The position numbers and the translations under genes are program-made. Positions 1-4,335 of a stretch of 5,537 nucleotides of DNA are shown in pieces (the stretch's first letter is position 1; each line of letters begins with the position of its first letter). Location: the NCBI GenBank assembly GCA_900556285.1, contig USOF01000105.1, forward strand, positions 1 through 5,537. Reading direction: 5' to 3'. The notes under the pieces were generated by a model that saw only the letters and a program-made list of their open reading frames with translations, made no database searches and had not been told where the DNA came from. This DNA is from an uncultured Collinsella sp. Lineage in GTDB: Bacteria > Actinomycetota > Coriobacteriia > Coriobacteriales > Coriobacteriaceae.

Positions 1-48
1 CGAGATGCTCAGGAGTCTCGTGGGCTCGGAGATGTGTATAAGAGACAG
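1..48 (+). other. Illumina/Nextera sequencing adapter remnant (artefact)
   Basis: These bases are synthetic, not genomic. Positions 1-6 (CGAGAT) are the last six bases of the Illumina P7 primer. Positions 7-14 (GCTCAGGA) are an 8-nt i7 index whose reverse complement, TCCTGAGC, I recognise as Nextera index N704. Positions 15-29 (GTCTCGTGGGCTCGG) are the Nextera read-2 adapter arm. Positions 30-48 (AGATGTGTATAAGAGACAG) are the 19-bp Tn5 mosaic end. The order P7, index, adapter arm, mosaic end is exactly that of a Nextera library molecule, so the genomic insert starts at position 49. The sequence marks a true contig end with untrimmed adapter. Any reading frame entering it is chimeric. Confidence 0.98.
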
Positions 49-669
49 GCGCCCGATGCCGCTCATGGCAGATACCGGCAACGCGGCCAAAAAGCGCTGC
101 TCGGTTCCGGGACGCACGATGGTCAGCCCAAACGGCTTATCCCGCTCGCTTGCGATCTTTGCAACCGTCTTGTTGCAGCCCACGCCAATGGAGCACGTCA
201 CTCCCAGCGCTGCCACGCGGTCGCTTATACGCCGCGCAACCAGCAGCGGGTCTTCGGGCGCAAAGCGACCCGGTGTGATATCGATAAAGGCTTCGTCGAT
301 GGATACGCGCTCAACACGCGGGGTCTCGTCGGCGAGAATCGCCATGACCTGCGCGCTCACCTCGCGGTAGCGATCAAAGTGCCCGTGCGTCCAAATGGCT
401 TGCGGGCACAAGCGCCGCGCCTCGGCCGAGGCCATGGCAGAGTGCACGCCAAAGCGACGCGCCTCATACGAACACGTGGACACGACGCCACGCGAATCGG
501 CGTCTCCGCCCACGATGAGCGGCTTTCCGCGCCATTCGGGATGATCGAGCATCTCCACGCTCGCAAAAAACGCATCGAGGTCCATGAGGCCCACCGCCGG
601 ACCCGTCCAGGGAGGCGGCGTGACGCCCATGGCATCCTTATAACCGTATGTATGTTCGCGTCTTTCCAT
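49..669 (-). CDS. dinB: DNA polymerase IV (Y-family), N-terminal half, cut at contig end
   Basis: Error-prone Y-family translesion polymerase that copies past damaged template bases; cytosolic, acting at stalled replication forks. The 207 visible codons cover palm, fingers and the beginning of the thumb. Motifs: DLDAFFASVE at about residues 30-39, where Asp30 corresponds to the metal-binding Asp8 of E. coli DinB and Phe35 to its steric gate Phe13; SRGVVSTCSYEARRFGV at 59-75; SIDEAF at 123-128 with the catalytic Asp125-Glu126 pair; and CNKTVAKIASERDKPFG at 165-181. The last residues (LPVSAMSGIG) begin the thumb helix-hairpin-helix. Family members are about 350-420 residues, so roughly half the gene is missing; the loss is an assembly end, not a mutation. 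Start choice is uncertain. ATG at 669 gives the longest frame and lies 6 nt after a TATACT box, which would suit a leaderless mRNA. ATG at 630 (residue 14) has an AAGGA 4 nt upstream, and the 12 codons between the two have unusually low G/C third positions, which favours 630. The gene diverges from rpsP. Confidence 0.93.
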
Positions 670-675
670 GTCATG

Positions 676-681
676 AGTATA
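676..681 (-). promoter_or_regulatory. Candidate -10 box for dinB
   Basis: On the minus strand this reads TATACT (5/6 to TATAAT) and ends 6 nt before the ATG at 669, so transcription would begin at or very near that ATG. If the real start is the ATG at 630, the leader would be about 39 nt. I see no good -35 at 16-18 nt and no LexA-type GAAC/GTTC operator nearby. The call rests on this one hexamer and its position. Confidence 0.4.
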
Positions 682-713
682 CCGCGCAGCTCATGTGGGG
701 TGCGTGTATGTGC

Positions 714-741
714 TTGCAAATCCCGAATTCTTGTCTAAGAT
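714..741 (+). promoter_or_regulatory. Candidate distal promoter for the rpsP operon
   Basis: TTGCAA (714-719) and TAAGAT (736-741) are separated by 16 nt; each matches the housekeeping sigma consensus at 4 of 6 positions. Transcription would start near 748 and give an rpsP leader of about 120 nt. It is weaker than the proximal candidate at 786-814, and the two could act in tandem. Inferred from pattern only. Confidence 0.3.
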
Positions 742-785
742 ATGGATTTGCCCTCGACTACACCGAAGAAGTTGGTCTCACGGAC

Positions 786-814
786 TTCACCTGCCCGCGT
801 CGATGGCGTATTAT
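786..814 (+). promoter_or_regulatory. Candidate proximal promoter for the rpsP operon
   Basis: TTCACC (786-791, 4/6 to TTGACA) and TATTAT (809-814, 5/6 to TATAAT) have the ideal 17-nt spacing. The predicted start is near 821, leaving about 50 nt of leader before the rpsP TTG. This is the best promoter-like pair in the intergenic region and sits in a locally AT-richer stretch, as expected ahead of a strongly expressed ribosomal-protein operon. Confidence 0.45.
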
Positions 815-836
815 GTTCAACTGTTTGTTTGTAGTT

Positions 837-851
837 GCAGCCTAAAGCTGC
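837..851 (+). promoter_or_regulatory. Small hairpin in the rpsP leader
   Basis: GCAGC (837-841) and GCTGC (847-851) form a perfect 5-bp stem around a CTAAA loop, ending 6 nt before the rpsP Shine-Dalgarno sequence. It has no U-tract and so is not a terminator. It could be a 5' stabilising stem or a translational control element; a stem this short can also arise by chance. Confidence 0.25.
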
Positions 852-857
852 TTGGTT

Positions 858-864
858 GGAGGAG
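858..864 (+). promoter_or_regulatory. Ribosome binding site that fixes the rpsP TTG start
   Basis: GGAGGAG lies 6 nt before TTG at 871. It decides the start in favour of this TTG over the upstream in-frame ATG at 835, which would add 12 residues unlike any bS16 N-terminus. AGGA (860-863) can also pair with TCCT (867-870) across a GTT triloop, which would partly hide the site. Confidence 0.85.
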
Positions 865-870
865 TTTCCT

Positions 871-1212
871 TTGGCAGTCAAGATTCGCCTTGCTCGTCAC
901 GGCGCTAAGAAGCGTCCGTACTACCGTGTCGTCGTCGCCGATTCCCGCGCCCCGCGTGACGGTCGTATCATCGAGGAGGTTGGCCGCTACAACCCGATGA
1001 CCGCCCCCAAGACCATCAACCTCGACCTCGAGAAGATCGCCGACTGGCAGTCCAAGGGCGCTCAGCTCACCGACGCCGTCGCCGCTCTGGTCAAGGCCGC
1101 CAATGAGGGCGAGAAGACCGAGACCGTCGTCAAGAAGTCCAAGAAGCAGCTCGCCAAAGAGGCCGAGGCCGCTAAGGCTGCCGCTGAGGCCGCTGAGGGC
1201 GCCGAGGAGTAA
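871..1212 (+). CDS. rpsP: 30S ribosomal protein bS16
   Basis: Structural protein of the 30S subunit that binds 16S rRNA in the body and helps early assembly. The product is 113 residues if translation begins at TTG 871, giving the canonical N-terminus [34 protein letters not shown] at residues 29-42 is the second family signature. The conserved bS16 fold ends around residue 80. Residues 81-113 form a low-complexity Lys/Ala/Glu tail ([20 protein letters not shown] and similar) that makes the protein longer than the 82-residue E. coli homologue; such charged tails are common in Actinomycetota and are probably disordered or helical on the ribosome surface. The gene leads the operon, has a strong Shine-Dalgarno sequence, and its last codons (GAG GAG) double as the ribosome binding site for the next gene, which starts 3 nt after the stop. 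Confidence 0.97.
   Translation: MAVKIRLARHGAKKRPYYRVVVADSRAPRDGRIIEEVGRYNPMTAPKTINLDLEKIADWQSKGAQLTDAVAALVKAANEGEKTETVVKKSKKQLAKEAEAAKAAAEAAEGAEE
1204..1209 (+). promoter_or_regulatory. Ribosome binding site for khpA, inside the rpsP 3' end
   Basis: GAGGAG lies 6 nt before GTG at 1216. This supports the GTG over the ATG at 1255, whose nearest purine-rich stretch ends only 2 nt upstream. The site overlaps the last two sense codons of rpsP, so translation of the two genes is probably coupled. Confidence 0.7.
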
Positions 1213-1215
1213 ATC

Positions 1216-1500
1216 GTGCCTGAGGTTGACGCTGCACAGCTCGAGGGTGAGGCAATGCTCTCAGATCGCATCGCCGATCTCGTCGAATATCTCGTTGTTC
1301 AGATCGTCGACGACCCGGATTCCGTGAGCCTTGAGGTCATCGATGGTGACGACGCCTCTACAATTGAGGTTTCGGTCGCCGAGGATGACGTCGCTAAGGT
1401 TATCGGCCGTCGTGGCCGTACCATCAAGGCCATTCGCACGCTCGCCCGTGCACTGGCCGCTCGCCTCGACACTGCTGTCGAGGTAGAGGTTCTGGGCTAG
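1216..1500 (+). CDS. khpA: KH-domain RNA-binding protein KhpA
   Basis: Small single-KH RNA-binding protein, usually encoded between rpsP and rimM in Gram-positive bacteria. In Streptococcus and related bacteria KhpA pairs with KhpB (Jag) and binds many RNAs, affecting cell division and translation; that role is family knowledge, not visible here. The 94-residue product carries the KH signature VIGRRGRTIKAIR at about residues 62-74, with the GRRG loop (64-67) that grips RNA. The core is preceded by DLVEYLVVQIVDDPDSVSLE (21-40), matching the usual KhpA N-terminus. Residues 1-15 extend beyond the typical start. An ATG at 1255 (residue 14) would give an 81-residue protein of more usual length, but the GTG at 1216 has the better Shine-Dalgarno spacing. 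No KhpB gene is in the window. Confidence 0.9.
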   Translation: MPEVDAAQLEGEAMLSDRIADLVEYLVVQIVDDPDSVSLEVIDGDDASTIEVSVAEDDVAKVIGRRGRTIKAIRTLARALAARLDTAVEVEVLG

Positions 1501-1513
1501 GACCTTGAGGTCC
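1500..1513 (+). promoter_or_regulatory. Inverted repeat around the rimM start codon
   Basis: GGACC (1500-1504) and GGTCC (1509-1513) form a 5-bp stem whose TTGA loop contains the rimM TTG start codon (1505-1507). The stem begins on the last base of the khpA stop codon (1498-1500). An outer or alternative pairing is CTGGG (1492-1496) with CCCAG (1512-1516). A ribosome finishing khpA would cover and open this structure, so it could enforce translational coupling. The pairing is visible in the sequence; the function is inferred. Confidence 0.35.
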
Positions 1514-2026
1514 CAGTACAAAAACATCGCCCGTGTTGTCAAGCCGCACGGAAGGAAGGGGGAGGTCCTCGCGCAGCCGCTGCGGGGGCTTCCTTCTGTA
1601 TTAGAGCCGGGTATGCGCGTCGCCCTGACGCCGCCGGCGCTCAAGCGCGACCGCTTTTGCACGGTCGTGTCCGTCACCGATACGGGCGATGGCGATCTGG
1701 TCTCGTTTGAGGGCATTGACGACTTGACGGCCGCCGAGGGCATCACGGGATGCTACGTGCTGGCAAATCGTGACGATTTTGAGTTCGATTCGCTCGACGC
1801 TGCCTATACCGACCTGATGGGTCGCGAGGTGGTCGACGAGCGCTTCGGTTTACTCGGCACGATCGTCGAGATCATGTCGACGCCCGCTAACGATGTCTGG
1901 GTTGTTGAGGGCGATCGGTACGGCGAGGTACTGATTCCCGTGATCGAGCAGGTCGTGCTCGATCTTCCCGACACAGGAACAATTTCCGTCCACGTTATGG
2001 ACGGCCTGATCGATATGGACAAGTAG
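1505..2026 (+). CDS. rimM: 16S rRNA processing / 30S maturation factor RimM
   Basis: Assembly factor that binds ribosomal protein uS19 and helps mature the 30S head and the 3' region of 16S rRNA. The 173-residue length is typical. The N-terminal RimM barrel opens with NIARVVKPHGRKGEV (7-21), the variant here of the usual HGLKGEV motif. The C-terminal PRC-barrel domain starts near residue 98 (AAYTDLMGREVVDERFGLLG) and ends with EVLIPVIEQVVLDLP (141-155), the family's closing strand. Start: the frame is open only after a stop at 1484-1486 and the sole usable start is TTG at 1505; there is no well-spaced Shine-Dalgarno sequence (AGGA ends 2 nt away, GGG is 8 nt away). It lies 4 nt after khpA, so initiation is likely coupled to khpA termination. 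Confidence 0.94.
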   Translation: MRSQYKNIARVVKPHGRKGEVLAQPLRGLPSVLEPGMRVALTPPALKRDRFCTVVSVTDTGDGDLVSFEGIDDLTAAEGITGCYVLANRDDFEFDSLDAAYTDLMGREVVDERFGLLGTIVEIMSTPANDVWVVEGDRYGEVLIPVIEQVVLDLPDTGTISVHVMDGLIDMDK

Positions 2027-2031
2027 GGAGG
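2025..2031 (+). promoter_or_regulatory. Ribosome binding site for trmD
   Basis: AGGGAGG overlaps the rimM TAG stop and lies 5 nt before the trmD ATG at 2037. It is the strongest Shine-Dalgarno match in the operon. Confidence 0.8.
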
Positions 2032-2036
2032 ACAAC

Positions 2037-2795
2037 ATGCTGATCGAGACCCTTTCGGTCTTTCCCGAGATGTTTGAGCCCGTCATGTCCACATCGATCT
2101 TGGGCCGCGCTCGCAAGGCCGGCCTTTTTGATTTTAAGGCGTATAACCTGCGCGACTGGACGCACGACCGCCATCGTACCGTCGATGACGAGCCGTACGG
2201 CGGCGGGCAGGGCATGCTCATGAAGGTCGAGCCTATCGCCGAGGCCATCGAGGCCATTAGCGCAGGGGGTCCCAAGCCCACTGTGGTGTTCTTTACCCCC
2301 TGTGGCGAGCCCTTTACGCAGCATGTGGCCGAGCGCCTGCTCAAAAGTGAGCGCCTGTTGTTTGTGTGCAGTCGCTACGAGGGTGTCGACGAGCGTGCGT
2401 ATGCGTATGCCGATGAGCGTCTGTCGATCGGCGACTATGTGCTCACGGGCGGCGAGCTTCCCGCTATGGTCGTTGCCGATGCCGTCGTACGCCTGATTCC
2501 CGGCTCCCTTGGTGACGAAATGAGCAACGTCGAGGAGTCATTCTCGACCGCCGAGGACGGAGGACTGCTCGAGTACGCGCAGTACACCCGTCCTGCCGAG
2601 TTCAACGGCGAGGGCGTGCCGCCGGTGCTCGTGAGCGGTGACCATGCCAAGGTTGACGCCTGGCGCCGTAAGAATGCCATCGAGCGCACCTGCCGCTGGC
2701 GTCCCGACCTGATCGAGACGGCGCGGCTCACGCCCGAGGAGCGTGCGTACGCGCAGGAGATTCTGGACGCTTCGTATTCGCAGAGCGAGGAGTGA
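2037..2795 (+). CDS. trmD: tRNA (guanine-N1)-methyltransferase TrmD
   Basis: Transfers a methyl group from S-adenosylmethionine to N1 of G37 next to the anticodon, which prevents +1 frameshifting; it acts as a homodimer with a SPOUT trefoil knot. The 252-residue product matches the family in length. Motifs: LSVFPEMFEPV (6-16), DRHRTVDDEPYGGGQGMLMK (44-63), the knot segments FVCSRYEGVDER (109-120) and SIGDYVLTGGELPAM (130-144), and the C-terminal substrate part YTRPAEFNGEGVPPVLVSGDH (from 183). Arg152 aligns with E. coli Arg154. Two differences stand out by hand alignment: E. coli Asp169, the proposed catalytic base, corresponds to Glu167 here (VEESF in place of TEDSF), and the usual CGRYEG reads CSRYEG. 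The frame is intact and in normal context, so I expect a working enzyme. It lies 10 nt after rimM and 2 nt before lepB. Confidence 0.97.
   Translation: MLIETLSVFPEMFEPVMSTSILGRARKAGLFDFKAYNLRDWTHDRHRTVDDEPYGGGQGMLMKVEPIAEAIEAISAGGPKPTVVFFTPCGEPFTQHVAERLLKSERLLFVCSRYEGVDERAYAYADERLSIGDYVLTGGELPAMVVADAVVRLIPGSLGDEMSNVEESFSTAEDGGLLEYAQYTRPAEFNGEGVPPVLVSGDHAKVDAWRRKNAIERTCRWRPDLIETARLTPEERAYAQEILDASYSQSEE
2787..2792 (+). promoter_or_regulatory. Ribosome binding site that sets the lepB ATG
   Basis: GAGGAG inside the last codons of trmD lies 5 nt before ATG 2798. The in-frame GTG at 2792 overlaps this site and so cannot use it, making the ATG the better start. Confidence 0.7.
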
Positions 2796-2797
2796 GA

Positions 2798-3361
2798 ATG
2801 GTTCCATCGCAGCATTCCGCGTTGAGGGGCGCTTTTGAGTGGATCGCGGTCATCGCGATCGCACTGGTCGCCACCTTCTTGATTCGCTCGTTTGTGGTCG
2901 AGCCCTTTGTGGTGCCCACCGGCTCCATGGAGTCCACGATCGAGATTGGCGACCAGATCCTGGCACAAAAGGTGAGCCTCGAGCTCGGTCAGCCCGTCAA
3001 GCAGGGCGATATCGTGGTGTTTCACAACCCCGATGGCACCTCCGAGCATGATGTTCTTGTCAAGCGTGTTATTGCCACGGCCGGCCAGACGGTCGACCTG
3101 CAGGATGGCAAGGTGGTCGTTGACGGCCAAGCGCTCGACGAGGACTATACGACGGGCATGAGCTGGCCACTTTCGGTCCAAGCACCCGGCACTCAGGTAA
3201 GCTATCCCTACACCGTTCCCGACGGGTGCGTGTGGGTGATGGGCGACAACCGCGAAAACTCTGCCGACTCACGCTACTTTGGTCCCGTCGATCGCTCTGA
3301 TTTGATTGCTGTGGCACTCGTTCGCTACTGGCCGCTCAACCGCATCGGCGCTATCGACTAA
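2798..3361 (+). CDS. lepB: Type I signal peptidase
   Basis: Membrane-anchored serine protease that removes signal peptides from exported proteins on the outer face of the cytoplasmic membrane. The 187-residue product has a short cytoplasmic start, a single membrane segment at about residues 14-33 (rich in Ile, Ala, Val, Leu) and an extracytoplasmic catalytic domain of family S26. Box B, PTGSMESTIEIGD (40-52), carries nucleophile Ser43; box D, DVLVKRVIA (85-93), carries the general base Lys89; box E is GDNRENSADSR (149-159). Using Lys as the base and having one membrane anchor is the usual Gram-positive form. The start is ATG 2798, 2 nt after the trmD stop, implying coupled translation. In many Actinomycetota rplS sits between trmD and lepB; here it does not. 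Confidence 0.96.
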   Translation: MVPSQHSALRGAFEWIAVIAIALVATFLIRSFVVEPFVVPTGSMESTIEIGDQILAQKVSLELGQPVKQGDIVVFHNPDGTSEHDVLVKRVIATAGQTVDLQDGKVVVDGQALDEDYTTGMSWPLSVQAPGTQVSYPYTVPDGCVWVMGDNRENSADSRYFGPVDRSDLIAVALVRYWPLNRIGAID

Positions 3362-3368
3362 AAACCGC

Positions 3369-3374
3369 TATAGT
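3369..3374 (+). promoter_or_regulatory. Weak candidate -10 box for glyQ
   Basis: TATAGT (5/6 to TATAAT) stands 8 nt after the lepB stop in a short AT-richer stretch. No convincing -35 is found at 16-18 nt (CGGCGC at 17 nt). It may give glyQS a separate promoter with a leader of about 40 nt, or glyQS may simply be read through from rpsP. The 59-nt gap holds no terminator-like stem with a T-run and no T-box core sequence. Confidence 0.22.
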
Positions 3375-3403
3375 ACAGTACCTAACCGTGTAATCGTTTC
3401 GAC

Positions 3404-3410
3404 GAGGGGA
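3404..3410 (+). promoter_or_regulatory. Ribosome binding site for glyQ
   Basis: GAGGGGA lies 10 nt before ATG 3421. A second purine stretch, AGAGG (3415-3419), is only 1 nt from the ATG and is too close to serve, so the more distant one is preferred. Confidence 0.5.
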
Positions 3411-3420
3411 TATTAGAGGC

Positions 3421-4332
3421 ATGAACGCTTCATCGCTTTCCTTCCAAGACATCATCCTGCGCCTCCAGCAGTACTGGGGCGAGCAGGGCTGCGTCATTAT
3501 GCAGCCCTATGACTCCGAGGTCGGTGCCGGTACCTTCCATACCGCGACCACGCTGCGCTCGCTCGGTCCCGCCGAGTGGCGCACCTGCTATGCGCAGCCT
3601 TGCCGCCGTCCCGCCGACGGCCGCTACGGCGAGAACCCCAACCGCATGCAGCACTACTATCAGTTCCAGGTGCTCATCAAGCCGTCGCCGGTCAACGCCC
3701 AGGAGCTCTACCTGGGGTCTCTTGCCGCCATTGGCCTGGACCCCAACGACCATGACGTCCGCTTTGTCGAGGACGACTGGGAGAGCCCGACGCTCGGCGC
3801 CTGGGGCCTTGGCTGGGAGGTCTGGCTCAACGGCATGGAGGTCACGCAGTTTACGTACTTCCAGCAGGTGGGCGGCATCGAGGTCGACCCCGTGCCCGTC
3901 GAGATCACCTATGGCCTGGAGCGTATCGCCATGTACGCTCAGGGCGTCAACTCCGTTTACGACCTGGTGTGGAGCTATCTGCCCGACGGAACGCCCATGA
4001 CCTATGGCGACGTGTTCCTCGAGAACGAGCGCGAGTTCAGTGCCTATAACTTTGAGGTCGCCAACGTCGAGATGATGCGTCAGAAGTTTGACGACTACGA
4101 GGCCGAGTGCCACTCCTGCCTGGAGCGCAAGCTGCCGCTGCCGGCGTACGACTGTGTCATGAAGTGCAGCCACGCCTTCAACCTGCTCGATGCCCGCGGC
4201 GCCCTGTCCGCAGTCGAGCGTGCCAACTACATCCTGCGCGTCCGCGCCGTCGCCAAGGCGTGCTGCGAGGCCTATATGGCCGAGGTCGCCGGAGTCAACG
4301 AGAATGCCGACCAGGAAGGCGAGGTGGCGTAA
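3421..4332 (+). CDS. glyQ: Glycyl-tRNA synthetase alpha subunit
   Basis: Class II catalytic subunit of the bacterial alpha2-beta2 glycyl-tRNA synthetase, which activates glycine with ATP and charges tRNA-Gly in the cytosol. The 303-residue product is the normal length. Visible motifs: [20 protein letters not shown] (8-27), [20 protein letters not shown] (30-49), the motif-2 region with [20 protein letters not shown] (56-75) and [12 protein letters not shown] (79-90), [20 protein letters not shown] (115-134), and motif 3 YGLERIAMY (164-172). The C-terminal helical part has [20 protein letters not shown] (237-256). An unusual Cys set (230, 233, 245, 249), spaced CxxC-x11-CxxxC, lies here; only Cys249 matches a Cys I recall from Firmicutes homologues. 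The gene starts 59 nt after lepB and is followed 3 nt later by glyS. Confidence 0.98.
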   Translation: MNASSLSFQDIILRLQQYWGEQGCVIMQPYDSEVGAGTFHTATTLRSLGPAEWRTCYAQPCRRPADGRYGENPNRMQHYYQFQVLIKPSPVNAQELYLGSLAAIGLDPNDHDVRFVEDDWESPTLGAWGLGWEVWLNGMEVTQFTYFQQVGGIEVDPVPVEITYGLERIAMYAQGVNSVYDLVWSYLPDGTPMTYGDVFLENEREFSAYNFEVANVEMMRQKFDDYEAECHSCLERKLPLPAYDCVMKCSHAFNLLDARGALSAVERANYILRVRAVAKACCEAYMAEVAGVNENADQEGEVA

Positions 4333-4335
4333 GCC

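Noticed and set aside
30..48. Genuine Tn5/IS50 transposon end
   Set aside because: The 19-bp mosaic end is the engineered library version and is joined directly to the Nextera arm, index and P7 sequence, so it comes from library preparation and not from a resident transposon.
49..51. dinB as a biological pseudogene
   Set aside because: The break coincides exactly with the adapter junction, and the remaining 207 codons are intact, so truncation reflects the contig end only.
357..719. A 120-codon minus-strand frame starting upstream of dinB
   Set aside because: It lies in another frame of the same strand as DinB, is Arg-rich with no recognisable motif, and overlaps the catalytic core of dinB.
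670..735. LexA/SOS operator upstream of dinB
   Set aside because: No GAAC-N4-GTTC or CTG-N10-CAG pattern was found between the dinB start and the rpsP distal promoter.
34..738. A 234-codon plus-strand frame across the dinB region
   Set aside because: It begins inside the sequencing adapter (MYKRQ) and runs antisense to a clear DinB with all catalytic motifs. It is an artefact plus shadow.
3362..3420. T-box riboswitch or terminator ahead of glyQ
   Set aside because: The gap is only 59 nt, too short for a T-box, and lacks the AGGGTGG-type core. The GTACAGTAC repeat at 3373-3381 is short and no T-run follows it.
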